From assembly GCA_002403305.1 (NCBI GenBank), contig DHHM01000013.1, positions 101,963 through 165,962 on the forward strand: a DNA stretch of 64,000 nucleotides, read 5' to 3'. The translations under genes were made by a program, and so were the position numbers. The notes beneath the pieces were generated by a model. That model was not told the DNA's origin and did not search any database. It was given only the letters and a program-made list of their open reading frames with translations. Origin of the DNA: Bacteroidales bacterium UBA4772 (GTDB taxonomy: Bacteria > Bacteroidota > Bacteroidia > Bacteroidales > VadinHA17). Below are positions 33,108 through 41,996 of the stretch, piece after piece; position 1 is the stretch's first letter, and every line of letters starts with the position of its first letter.

Positions 33108-35012
33108 ATGATGAAACCGGGATTACTTAAGTTCCTTACGATATTATTTTTTCTGTCGGGCAGCATGCTTCTTACCGGTCAGGTGATTGACGTGGCTGAC
33201 GAAGAACCCATCATTCCCCCTGACACGGTGAAGCCGGCTCTGCCCATTCTACGACAGAAGATCAAGGGTGCGCCCGCAACGGACAGTGCAGGTCCGGGCT
33301 CCATTGTGCTCGACCGCGACAATGCTCTGCAATTCCTGCGGAGAGTCGGCTCCTCGAACAATATCTGGAAAAAGAGCAATGACCCCCTGCGGGAGGCTAT
33401 CCGTAATCTCGTTCATTTTGCTTCCACACCCCGTGAAGACTCAACTGTGAGTTACCTGTCGGAATACAGTTATGATAAGATCAGGATACCGCTTGACAGC
33501 TACTTTGTCTATGATTCCCTGAGGATCATCCTGCCTGTCATGGAACAGGATTCTGTCTCAGCTGACAGTGCCGCTATAGGGGGACAGGCAGAAGAGATGT
33601 TCATTGAGGCAGGAAAAAGAATGAATAAAGTTAAGCTATCTGCCGGTGCTGCCCCGTTGAGTAAGAATGACACACTGCTGCTTAACGACACGGTGTTTGT
33701 GCTTGTGAGGGATCTTGTTCCGGCATTGATGCCTCGCAGAACCAATGACACGATAATTCTGGTTATCACTGATACGCTGCCCGAGGTGACCCTGTATCGC
33801 GACGACTTTCCCTTCAGGCATATCAAAAATCCATATGTAAGTGACTCAATCATAGCGGCTGTCAACTCTCTCATCGGGTACCTTCAGGCGCGTGATTCGA
33901 CCCTCGTGAGGTTTGTCAGTGACAAGGGCCGTGGAACAAATATATGGCTCAACAGCCGGGCAGATAACCTCGTCAGGTTCTGGCTTCCTGACGGGGAGAA
34001 TGACTCAGTTTCTGTCTGGATTGGAAGTCCTGACCGCAATACCTTATTGCTCAAGGCGGAAGAGGGGGTGATGTTCAAAAAACAGACCTGGCATGACAGG
34101 TATGTTGACACACGTGTCAATGTCATCTCGGCAACAGAGGAGAACCTCAGAAGGGTGGCGCTGAGCAGGATCAAGCCAGACTTCTGGAAATTCAAGACAG
34201 ACCTCTCCTACCTTCTGTCACAGGGTGCCATCTCCAACTGGGCAAAGGGGGGAGAGAACAACATCTCTTCAGTGCTCGATGTCGAGTCAGCCCTTAACTA
34301 CAACAACAAGGAGACAAAGGTAAATTCCTCCACCACGGCACGGCTCGCTCTGGGACTGCAGGCATCAGGGAATTATGACGGAATCAGGAAGAACCTGGAT
34401 ATCCTCGAGATCAACTCAAAGATCAACCACAAGGCTTTTGGGAAATTTGACCTCTCGGGCCTTTTCCAGTTCAAGACCCAGTTCCTTCCGGGGTACAGTT
34501 ATCCGAATGACTCGGTAAAGGTCTCAAAGTTCTTTAACCCGGCCACCTTCATATTCGGCTACGGTCTTGAGTACAAGCCTGACAAGAATACCGCGATAAG
34601 TTTCTCCCCTCTATCATACAAGGGCACATTTGTTCCTGACACCTCCATCAACCAAACCAAGTTCGGTATCCCGGCGGACAAGAGATCCAGGAATGAGCTG
34701 GGAGCATATCTGACCATCAGAAGCAAGCTGAAACTCTTTGATCAGGTTGATATGACCAACAAGATACAGCTATTCAGTAACTTCATCTCAAAACCGCAGA
34801 ATATTGATGTCGACTGGGAGATGATAGCCACAACAAGCCTGAACTGGTTTACCGACCTCAGGCTCAATGTGCACCTGATATATGATGACAACACACTGCT
34901 GCCTGTATTTGAAGACGGTGAGCCCGTGCTGGGCACTGATGGCAAGCAGAAAAAGGCTCCCATGGTTCAGTTCAAGGAGTTGTTGGGTGTCTCATTCATA
35001 TTTAAGTTTTAA
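33108..35012 (+). CDS. DUF3078 outer-membrane beta-barrel protein
   Basis: About 634 residues. The start at 33108 (or 33111) gives a signal peptide, KPGLLKFLTILFFLSGSMLLTGQ; the open frame begins 13 codons earlier. The N-terminal ~340 residues are Ser/Asp-rich and unassigned. The C-terminal ~280 residues match the Bacteroidota DUF3078 family: FWKFKTDLSYLLSQGAISNW, WAKGGENNISSVL, then alternating beta strands ending in the aromatic terminus VSFIFKF typical of outer-membrane barrels. Function unknown. A 35-bp tandem repeat array follows the stop. Confidence 0.75.
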   Translation: MMKPGLLKFLTILFFLSGSMLLTGQVIDVADEEPIIPPDTVKPALPILRQKIKGAPATDSAGPGSIVLDRDNALQFLRRVGSSNNIWKKSNDPLREAIRNLVHFASTPREDSTVSYLSEYSYDKIRIPLDSYFVYDSLRIILPVMEQDSVSADSAAIGGQAEEMFIEAGKRMNKVKLSAGAAPLSKNDTLLLNDTVFVLVRDLVPALMPRRTNDTIILVITDTLPEVTLYRDDFPFRHIKNPYVSDSIIAAVNSLIGYLQARDSTLVRFVSDKGRGTNIWLNSRADNLVRFWLPDGENDSVSVWIGSPDRNTLLLKAEEGVMFKKQTWHDRYVDTRVNVISATEENLRRVALSRIKPDFWKFKTDLSYLLSQGAISNWAKGGENNISSVLDVESALNYNNKETKVNSSTTARLALGLQASGNYDGIRKNLDILEINSKINHKAFGKFDLSGLFQFKTQFLPGYSYPNDSVKVSKFFNPATFIFGYGLEYKPDKNTAISFSPLSYKGTFVPDTSINQTKFGIPADKRSRNELGAYLTIRSKLKLFDQVDMTNKIQLFSNFISKPQNIDVDWEMIATTSLNWFTDLRLNVHLIYDDNTLLPVFEDGEPVLGTDGKQKKAPMVQFKELLGVSFIFKF

Positions 35013-35065
35013 AGGGGGAGGCTGTCCCGGAGTAGCGGACCTGCCTGTCTGCGTATTGTTTCAGT

Positions 35066-35178
35066 AGCAACGGTCCGTCACGGCTGGCAATCCCTTATGT
35101 AGCAGCGGACCGTCACACCGGGGGATCCTTTCTGCAGCAGCGGTGCGTCACGCCTGGGGATTCCTTCTATAGCAGCAG
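35066..35178. repeat. 35-bp tandem repeat array
   Basis: Three 35-base units at 35066-35100, 35101-35135 and 35136-35170, plus the first bases of a fourth. The core is AGCAGCGG(A/T)(C/G)CGTCAC. A more degenerate unit may begin near 35032. The array fills the gap between the convergent DUF3078 and ubiA-like genes, and its third unit contains the ubiA-like stop codon. Confidence 0.8.
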
Positions 35179-36036
35179 GTCAGCCACCACTGCCAATCCG
35201 TAAATGATACCTGCTATTCCGTTGGTTGTACCGAAGGCAAGGTTGACCCTGCTCAGGTCATCAGGAGAGACTATCAGATGCTGGTATGTCAGCATAGAGG
35301 CAAATATCAGGACTCCGGCCCAGTAGATCACTCCGCCATGACCGATGATCCCGGCTGCCACTGCCAGCAGCAGTGTCACTGCATGAAGGAGTGTTGAAAC
35401 GGTCAGTGCCTTCCTGCGAGACATCACCGCAGGAATGGAGTAGAGTCCTGTCTCACGGTCAAACTGGTCATCCTGCAGGGAGTAGATAATATCAAAGCCG
35501 CTGACCCATGTCAGTACAAGAAGGGAGTAGAGCACCGGCAGCAGCGCAAAGGTGCCTGTGACTGCAATAAAGGCTCCGATGGGTGCCAGGCTGAGCCCGA
35601 GCCCCAGCACCAGGTGGCAGAGCCAGGTGAATCTCTTGGTGTAGCTGTACCCGAGGACAATCAGAAGCGCAACGGGTGACAGCAGCAGTGTCATCGTGTT
35701 GAGCAGGGCTGTCGCGATAATGAATAGCACAGAGCTTACAACTACGAATGTCAGGGCATGACCCTGGCTGATCCTGCCTGACGGTATCTCCCTTCCGGCG
35801 GTCCTGGGATTCAGAATGTCATATCTTAGATCTGCCCAACGGTTGAAAGCCATGGCGGCACTGCGGGCAAAAACCATACATGCGAGCATCAACAGAAAGG
35901 TCCTCAGGCTGAAACCGTGATCAGGCCTGGTTGCACCGAGGAAATAGCCCACCAGCGCAAAGGGCATCGCAAAGACGGTATGACTGAACTTTACGAGCGA
36001 GAGGTAGTCACCGGTTCTGCCCAGCAGCTTCTTCAT
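35167..36036 (-). CDS. UbiA-family prenyltransferase, MqnP-like
   Basis: 289 residues with eight or nine membrane segments. The two prenyl-diphosphate/Mg motifs are AMAFNRWADLRYDI (N-x3-D-x3-D) and GFDIIYSLQDDQFD. The opening, LVKFSHTVFAMPFALVGYFLG, is typical of the UbiA-like enzyme that prenylates the naphthalene ring in the futalosine menaquinone route. The mqnA gene at 51 kb supports that route. It overlaps pheT by four bases (ATGA). The UbiA superfamily is certain; MqnP is inferred. Confidence 0.8.
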   Translation of the reverse strand: MKKLLGRTGDYLSLVKFSHTVFAMPFALVGYFLGATRPDHGFSLRTFLLMLACMVFARSAAMAFNRWADLRYDILNPRTAGREIPSGRISQGHALTFVVVSSVLFIIATALLNTMTLLLSPVALLIVLGYSYTKRFTWLCHLVLGLGLSLAPIGAFIAVTGTFALLPVLYSLLVLTWVSGFDIIYSLQDDQFDRETGLYSIPAVMSRRKALTVSTLLHAVTLLLAVAAGIIGHGGVIYWAGVLIFASMLTYQHLIVSPDDLSRVNLAFGTTNGIAGIIYGLAVVADLLL

Positions 36037-38486
36037 CTCAGTGCGGCGCTAAATTCGCGCTCAAAGGCTTTGAAAAGGCTGTTCATAGCCTTCTCGATAC
36101 TCTTTTCAGTCAGGGTCTGTCTCTCATCTCTGAGGATGAAACTGACGGCATATGATTTCTTGTCTCTGCCGATAGCATCACTCTCATAGACATCAAAAAG
36201 GTCTGCCTCCTGCAGGATGTTGCGTTCAGTCTTGAAGGCAAGATCACGTATATGACTGAATTTCACTGACTTATCAATGACCAGTGCAAGGTCGCGGCGT
36301 ACCCACGGGTACTTTGGCAGTTCACTGAACCGTATGTTTTTCCCCGCAATCATCCTGATGATGTTATCATGGTTAAGCTCGGCATACCAAACATCCTGCC
36401 TTATATCGAACATAGCAAGCTGTTTTTTTGAGATCTTGCCGAATGATGCAAGGTCAGATCCTCCTGTGCCATATCGCACTCCTTCGGAGAACCATCCGGA
36501 GCTGTCATCCCCTTCGGTGATCTCCCGGCGTTCTATTCCGAAGCGTGAGAGGACCAGCTCCACGTAACCCTTCATGTGGAAGAAACCTGTAGCCGTCGCA
36601 GGGGCATTCCACCGCTGAGGGTTGAGCTCTCCTGTAATGGCCATGGCCAGCATTTGCCGCTCACAGAACTCTTTCGTGATGCCGGCACCATCTTTCCCAG
36701 GCCTCCTGCTGTAGACATAGCCCAGTTCATAAAGCTTCAGGTCGGGACTCTGCCTGTTGATGTTCCATGCGATTGTGCTGAGCATTCCGGGCAGCAGCGA
36801 CATGCGCATGACATTGAGGTCGCTGCTCAGCGGGTTTGCAAGATACACCGTCGTTGAAGTGTCAAAGTGCCCACTCTTTTCAAACCATGCTGAGGGGGTG
36901 AGGGAGTTGCACATTATCTCGGCAAAGCCGTTTGCGGAGAGGAGGTCTGACACGTTTGACGCAACCTTCTCACGGTCCGGTTTCACTGTGTGCGGGAGCA
37001 TCGACCGCATCTCGCCGCTGATGTCTATGTTGTTGTAACCGTATATCCTCAGAACCTCTTCCGTGACATCGGCCTCGCGGGTCACATCAACACGGTATGC
37101 CGGTATCTCCAGGGTTAGCCTGTCAGGCGCTTCGTCAGTAATGTGAATGTCCAGGCTGTTGAGAATTGTCTTGACAGTTGCAGAAGGGATATCCTTTCCT
37201 ATAAGCTTTGCCATCCGGTCAGGGGAGTAGCTGACCGTGGTCTTTCTGACAGGTTTGGGATAGACATCCTTTATATCGCCGGTGATCACTCCGCCGGCCA
37301 GCTCCTGCACCAGCAGGGCAGCTCTCCTGAGTGCATAGAGTGTCATCTCCGGGTCCGTGCCTCTCTCAAAACGGTATGAGGCATCAGTGTGAAGGTCGTG
37401 CCTCCGTGATGTGCGACGTACCGACACGGAGCTGAAGGTGGCGCTCTCAAGAAACAGATCGGTGGTTGCTGATGTGACTCCCGATTTCTCTCCGCCGAAG
37501 ACGCCGGCAATGCACATACCTTCGCTGACATTGCAGATCATCAGGTCGGATGCTGTCAGCTCTCTCTCAACACCGTCCAGGGTTATGAATTTCGTCTTTT
37601 CAGGCAGTGTTCTGACGATCACTCTGTCGCCGGTGATGGCGGCAACATCGAAGGCGTGCAGAGGCTGTCCTGTTTCATGAAGGACGAAGTTGGTGATGTC
37701 CACCACGTTGTTGATAGGATGGAGTCCTATTGACCTCAGCCTGTTCTGCAGCCATGCAGGTGAGGGTCCTACAGTAATATCCCTGATTGTAAGTCCTGAA
37801 TATCTTATACAGGCCTTACTGTCCTGCACTTCGACCTCAATGGCTTTACCCTTTGCAGGGCCGGGACGGAATGCACCTACGTCAGGCAGTTTGGCCATGA
37901 CGGGCTTCCTCAGGTTGAAAAAGGCTGCCAGGTCGCGTGCCACACCGTAGTGAGAACTGCAGTCTATCCTGTTGGGTGTCAATCCTATCTCAAAAATCGT
38001 ATCGCGAACAACACCGAAGTAATCTGCTGCAGGCGACCCCGGCCTGGCAGGGGGTTCAAGCACCATGATTCCTTCATGGTCAGTACCCATGCCAAGCTCA
38101 TCTTCGGCACATATCATCCCTTCGGATAACTGTCCGCGAATCTTCGACCGCTTAATCTCAAAAAGCTCCTCGCCGTGAAATACCATAGCACCCGGCAGTG
38201 CCACCGCAACAACCTGTCCTGCAGCCACATTTGGCGCACCGCATACAATCTGCAGCGGATCGGGACCGCCGGCATCGACGGTGGTGACACTGAGTCTGTC
38301 GGCATCAGGGTGTCTCTCACATGTGAGTACCCTGCCTATAACCACGCCCTGCATACCACCGCTAATCGACTCCCACTCTTCAGTACCCTCAACCTCAAGC
38401 CCCAGATTTGTCAGAATAGTTGAAAGCTCCTCAACTCCGGCGTCGAAGTCGAGATATTCCCTGAGCCAGCTGTAAGAAATTTTCAT
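36033..38486 (-). CDS. pheT: phenylalanyl-tRNA synthetase beta subunit
   Basis: 817 residues, the normal bacterial length. Domains in order: N-terminal strand MKISYSWLREYLDFD, EMAP-like tRNA-binding domain (~40-150), B3/4 domain with RTSRRHDLHTDASYRFERGTDP-type segment near 345, B5 domain, catalytic-like core with MRMSLLPGML, and C-terminal FDX-ACB anticodon domain. It attaches Phe to tRNA-Phe with PheS, which is not in the window. A -7 box (TACTTTTG) lies 29 bases ahead. Confidence 0.96.
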   Translation of the reverse strand: MKISYSWLREYLDFDAGVEELSTILTNLGLEVEGTEEWESISGGMQGVVIGRVLTCERHPDADRLSVTTVDAGGPDPLQIVCGAPNVAAGQVVAVALPGAMVFHGEELFEIKRSKIRGQLSEGMICAEDELGMGTDHEGIMVLEPPARPGSPAADYFGVVRDTIFEIGLTPNRIDCSSHYGVARDLAAFFNLRKPVMAKLPDVGAFRPGPAKGKAIEVEVQDSKACIRYSGLTIRDITVGPSPAWLQNRLRSIGLHPINNVVDITNFVLHETGQPLHAFDVAAITGDRVIVRTLPEKTKFITLDGVERELTASDLMICNVSEGMCIAGVFGGEKSGVTSATTDLFLESATFSSVSVRRTSRRHDLHTDASYRFERGTDPEMTLYALRRAALLVQELAGGVITGDIKDVYPKPVRKTTVSYSPDRMAKLIGKDIPSATVKTILNSLDIHITDEAPDRLTLEIPAYRVDVTREADVTEEVLRIYGYNNIDISGEMRSMLPHTVKPDREKVASNVSDLLSANGFAEIMCNSLTPSAWFEKSGHFDTSTTVYLANPLSSDLNVMRMSLLPGMLSTIAWNINRQSPDLKLYELGYVYSRRPGKDGAGITKEFCERQMLAMAITGELNPQRWNAPATATGFFHMKGYVELVLSRFGIERREITEGDDSSGWFSEGVRYGTGGSDLASFGKISKKQLAMFDIRQDVWYAELNHDNIIRMIAGKNIRFSELPKYPWVRRDLALVIDKSVKFSHIRDLAFKTERNILQEADLFDVYESDAIGRDKKSYAVSFILRDERQTLTEKSIEKAMNSLFKAFEREFSAALR

Positions 38487-38514
38487 CGCCTGTTATAATC
38501 TTTTCAGTAAGATG

Positions 38515-38522
38515 CAAAAGTA
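38515..38522 (-). promoter_or_regulatory. -7 promoter element for pheT-ubiA
   Basis: The minus strand reads TACTTTTG (TAnnTTTG), 29 bases upstream of the pheT ATG. No clear -33 box. Confidence 0.45.
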
Positions 38523-38578
38523 AGGAAAAAAGGTTATTGCCATAATGGCGGGTTTATTTATTGGATGATCATTATCGT

Positions 38579-38600
38579 TATATTTGCAGGCAACAGGAGG
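38579..38600 (+). promoter_or_regulatory. -7 element and ribosome binding site of surE
   Basis: TAnnTTTG match TATATTTG at 38579-38586, then AGGAGG at 38595-38600, four bases before the ATG at 38605. The strong Shine-Dalgarno fixes the surE start at 38605. With this -7 box, transcription would begin close to 38593. Confidence 0.55.
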
Positions 38601-38604
38601 CAAT

Positions 38605-39381
38605 ATGGTTTTACAGGAAAATGACAAGCTTATACTGATCACGAATGATGACGGGCTATACGCTGCCGGACTGCAGAGGCTCATCAGCATCATGTCGGAA
38701 TTTGGCAAACTGGTGGTTATCTCAGCCACAGAGAGCCGCAGTGCCATGTCGCAGGCGCTAACGGTCAAGCATCCGCTGCGTGTCAAACTGCTGGAGGAGG
38801 ACGAGGGAAAGCGTGTTTATGCCTGCAGCGGCACACCCACTGACGGTGTCAAGCTGGCTGTCAACCAGCTCCTGGAGCGCAGGCCTGATCTTATTGTCTC
38901 AGGCATCAATCACGGATCTAATGCCTCTGCCAGCGTTCTCTACTCGGGGACTATGGCTGCTGCTCTTGAGGGTTGTCTCTATAAAATCACGTCGGTAGGT
39001 TTTTCTCTCAACAGCTATTCCCCAAAAGCCGACTTTTCTGCCTGTGACAGTTATATCCGGAAGATATGCGGTTTCCTGCTGAAGGAGCCCCTGCCGGATG
39101 GAATATGCCTTAATGTGAATATACCTGCCCTTCCCGCTGAGGAGATCAAAGGTATGGTGGTCGCACGCCAGGCCCTGGGCAGCTGGCAGGAGGAGTTCGA
39201 AAAACGGAAGGATCCGGCAGGAAAGACCTACTACTGGCTTACAGGCAGATTCATGAACCATGAGCCGGATGCATCGGATACCGATGACTGGGCTATTCAT
39301 AACGGATATGTCTCAGTAGTGCCGGTAGCCACCGATATGACGGCCCACGGTTTTCTCAGCACATTGAAAACCAAACTCTGA
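38605..39381 (+). CDS. surE: 5'/3'-nucleotidase SurE
   Basis: 258 residues from the ATG preceded by AGGAGG. The metal-binding motif LITNDDGLYAAGL is at the N-terminus, with SATESRSAMSQALT, CSGTPTDGVKLA and VSGINHGSNAS, all SurE hallmarks. It removes phosphate from nucleoside monophosphates. It heads a tight run with a small membrane protein gene, lpxB and a SpoIID-like gene, with gaps of only a few bases. Confidence 0.95.
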   Translation: MVLQENDKLILITNDDGLYAAGLQRLISIMSEFGKLVVISATESRSAMSQALTVKHPLRVKLLEEDEGKRVYACSGTPTDGVKLAVNQLLERRPDLIVSGINHGSNASASVLYSGTMAAALEGCLYKITSVGFSLNSYSPKADFSACDSYIRKICGFLLKEPLPDGICLNVNIPALPAEEIKGMVVARQALGSWQEEFEKRKDPAGKTYYWLTGRFMNHEPDASDTDDWAIHNGYVSVVPVATDMTAHGFLSTLKTKL

Positions 39382-39382
39382 T

Positions 39383-39679
39383 ATGCGGTTCAGGGAACGG
39401 TTTAATAATATCCTCTCAGGTGTCATTGGCGGAATCATCATCCCGGTGACAGCATTTCTGATCTTCTTCCTGGCTACCCGTAACGGCCTGTCATTCAGCG
39501 GGTATCTTGACAAGGTGACGGAAGCAGGCAATGTGTCGGAGGTCATGAGCATCTCTGTCTTCGCCAACATTATCATATTTCTCATCTTCAACAGGCTTGA
39601 CATGCTCAGGGCAGCCAAGGGTGTGCTCGGCATTACCATAGTGTGGGCTTTTGTCATCTTTGGGATAAAGCTTTTCTAA
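39383..39679 (+). CDS. small membrane protein, function unknown
   Basis: 98 residues with three hydrophobic segments: GVIGGIIIPVTAFLIFFLA, a middle one around SISVFANIIIFLIF, and GITIVWAFVIFGIKLF at the end. It starts one base after the surE stop and ends one base before lpxB, so it is co-transcribed and almost certainly real. I do not recognise a family. Position suggests a link to envelope or lipid A biosynthesis. Confidence 0.75.
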   Translation: MRFRERFNNILSGVIGGIIIPVTAFLIFFLATRNGLSFSGYLDKVTEAGNVSEVMSISVFANIIIFLIFNRLDMLRAAKGVLGITIVWAFVIFGIKLF

Positions 39680-39680
39680 T

Positions 39681-40817
39681 ATGAAGTATTTCATCATAGC
39701 CGGAGAGCCCTCGGGCGATCTTCACGGTTCAAACCTTATCCTTAACCTTTTTGAGGCTGACCCGGCTGCAGATATCGTATGCTGGGGTGGCGACCTCATG
39801 TCAAAGGCAGGTGGAAGGCTGATAAAACACTACCGCGAGACAGCCTTCATGGGTGTTTGGGAGGTGATGGTCAATATGCGGAAGGTGAGGAGAAATTTTG
39901 CAGAGTGTCGCAGGCAGATTGACCGGATGATGCCTGACGTGGTGATACTGATCGATTACCCCGGCTTTAACCTGAGGATGGCGCGCTATGCAAAAAAGAA
40001 GGGTATCAGGGTCTATTATTACATCTCACCCAAATTCTGGGCCTGGCGTGAGGGCAGGGTGAAACTGCTGAAGAGATATGTTGACAGGTTATATATCATC
40101 TTCCCGTTTGAAGTCGAATTCTTCAGAAAGCATGGTTATACGGCCCACTTCCTTGGGAACCCGCTCATTGACCAGGTAGAGGCATGGCGCCGGAAGACTC
40201 CGGAGCACGGCAGGCTGATGGAATCCCTCGGCCTCGACGAGAGGCCTGTGATACTGCTGATGGCCGGCAGCAGACTTCAGGAGATAGAAAAGGTGCTCCC
40301 GGTGATGGTACGGGTGGCCTCATCATTTCCTGAATATCAGTTTGTGGTGGCAGGGATGGATCACCTGCCGGCGTCACTGTATGAAGGTATTATCGGATCA
40401 AACCCGGTCAGGGTGATCAGTGACAGGGCATATGACCTCCTCTCCGTGGCGGAGGCTGCCCTGGTGACATCAGGGACGGCAACACTCGAAGCGGCACTCT
40501 TTGGCGTGCCGCAGGTGGTCTGCTACAGAACCAGCGGACTGACATTCACGCTGGGAAGGTTCTTCCTGAAGGTGCGCTTTATCTCCCTGGTGAACCTGAT
40601 CATGGGGAGGGAGGCGGTGACCGAACTGATACAGGAAGAGCTCAACAGTGAAAGACTGTCCGGCGAGCTGGGAAAGATCATCTCCACGGGAGAGAGACAT
40701 ACAGCTGTTAAGAGAGACTACGAAGAACTGAGGCAGATGCTTGGAGGAGAAGGTGCCTCGGCAAGAATAGCCTCTGATATGGTTACACAACTGAAGCAGG
40801 GGAGCATGAATACATGA
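39681..40817 (+). CDS. lpxB: lipid-A-disaccharide synthase
   Basis: 378 residues. FIIAGEPSGDLHGSNLI at the N-terminus, YISPKFWAWREGRVKLLK, FLGNPLIDQV and the sugar-nucleotide region VTSGTATLEAALFGVPQVV are LpxB signatures. It joins UDP-diacylglucosamine and lipid X, so the organism makes lipid A and has a Gram-negative outer membrane. It overlaps the next gene by four bases. Confidence 0.95.
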   Translation: MKYFIIAGEPSGDLHGSNLILNLFEADPAADIVCWGGDLMSKAGGRLIKHYRETAFMGVWEVMVNMRKVRRNFAECRRQIDRMMPDVVILIDYPGFNLRMARYAKKKGIRVYYYISPKFWAWREGRVKLLKRYVDRLYIIFPFEVEFFRKHGYTAHFLGNPLIDQVEAWRRKTPEHGRLMESLGLDERPVILLMAGSRLQEIEKVLPVMVRVASSFPEYQFVVAGMDHLPASLYEGIIGSNPVRVISDRAYDLLSVAEAALVTSGTATLEAALFGVPQVVCYRTSGLTFTLGRFFLKVRFISLVNLIMGREAVTELIQEELNSERLSGELGKIISTGERHTAVKRDYEELRQMLGGEGASARIASDMVTQLKQGSMNT

Positions 40818-41962
40818 TCAGAGCGGTCATCTCAATACTCATTTTAATGACGGCTCTTTCTGCACGGGCTGAGGTGACCATACGCATCTTTGCACACACC
40901 AGACCTGTGACGGTTGTCTTCACTCCCCGTAATGGAGAGTACCGTATTGACCACGGAAAGCATGATGTTCTCACAATAGGGACGGGAGAGACGGTGGTAG
41001 TGACCCGTCAGGACGAGAAGGTAATATTCAGAACATTATCCGGGGTTTCAGGGGTGGCTGACACACTTATCTTCACACCCCTTGCCGCTGAGGCACTCTT
41101 CGTCATGCGTGCCCCTGCACGTGACGAGGCGGTGAAGATACTCAACGGCAGTCTCATGATAAGCTCCTACCCCGGCTCGTTGCTGGTACTCAATGTCACT
41201 GAGCTGGAGGATTACCTGCCGGGTGTTGTCCGCGCTGAGGCGGGGAGGGCAGGACCGCCGGAGTATTTCAGAGCCCAGGCTGTGGTGGCACGAACATATG
41301 CTTACCGCACCATGGACAGGCATGAGCTTGACGGCTTTGACCTGTGTGACGACACCCACTGCCAGGTTTACCCGGGAATCATCAGTGACAGCGTGATAAT
41401 CAATGCCTGCCGCTCTACCGCAGGAAAAGTGATCACTGACCGCCAGGGGGTGCTCATTGAAGCGGCATTTCACGGTAACTGCGGCGGCATGACTGCCTCA
41501 TCGGCAGATGTATGGGTGTCAAAACATCCTTACCTTGTGAGCATCACTGATCCCTGGTGCGGATATTCGGCATCATCGGTCTGGGTGAAAAGAGTCTCCT
41601 TCACCGGTTGGTATGATTTTCTGAAATCAAGGGGTGTGATGCCGGGGCAGGAGGAGGCCTTCTACTCACCTGCTGGCAGCAAACCGGTGAGGATCATGAA
41701 CCGCACAGTTTCCGGCAAAAACATCAACAGCGAGGAGGTCAGGGTGCAATTCGGCCTGCGCTCAGCATTCTTCACCATGAGGCCGGAGGGAGACAGCCTG
41801 ACAATCAGTGGCAGGGGCTACGGTCATGGCGTGGGACTGTGCCAGGACGGAGCGAGGGCTATGGCTGAAAAAAATATGAGCTATGAGAAAATCACCGGTT
41901 TCTATTACCCCGGTACGGTGATCACTGACGTCAAAAATGCACGCAGGCCGCTGAGGCCTTGA
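40814..41962 (+). CDS. SpoIID/LytB-domain protein
   Basis: 382 residues with an N-terminal signal peptide (VISILILMTALSARA). The SpoIID domain is clear: YLPGVVRAEAG, YFRAQAVVARTYAY, CDDTHCQVYPGI and, near the end, GRGYGHGVGLCQDGARAMA with YPGT. SpoIID relatives are lytic transglycosylases acting on peptidoglycan; in non-sporing Bacteroidota the role is probably wall remodelling. The start overlaps the lpxB stop (ATGA). Confidence 0.88.
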   Translation: MIRAVISILILMTALSARAEVTIRIFAHTRPVTVVFTPRNGEYRIDHGKHDVLTIGTGETVVVTRQDEKVIFRTLSGVSGVADTLIFTPLAAEALFVMRAPARDEAVKILNGSLMISSYPGSLLVLNVTELEDYLPGVVRAEAGRAGPPEYFRAQAVVARTYAYRTMDRHELDGFDLCDDTHCQVYPGIISDSVIINACRSTAGKVITDRQGVLIEAAFHGNCGGMTASSADVWVSKHPYLVSITDPWCGYSASSVWVKRVSFTGWYDFLKSRGVMPGQEEAFYSPAGSKPVRIMNRTVSGKNINSEEVRVQFGLRSAFFTMRPEGDSLTISGRGYGHGVGLCQDGARAMAEKNMSYEKITGFYYPGTVITDVKNARRPLRP

Positions 41963-41996
41963 AAGATTTGAATATTTTTACAGCAAACTTTTAGTT

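Noticed and set aside
32752..35178. Possible CRISPR arrays at the heptamer and 35-bp repeats
   Set aside because: Units are contiguous with no unique spacers, and there are no cas genes in the window.
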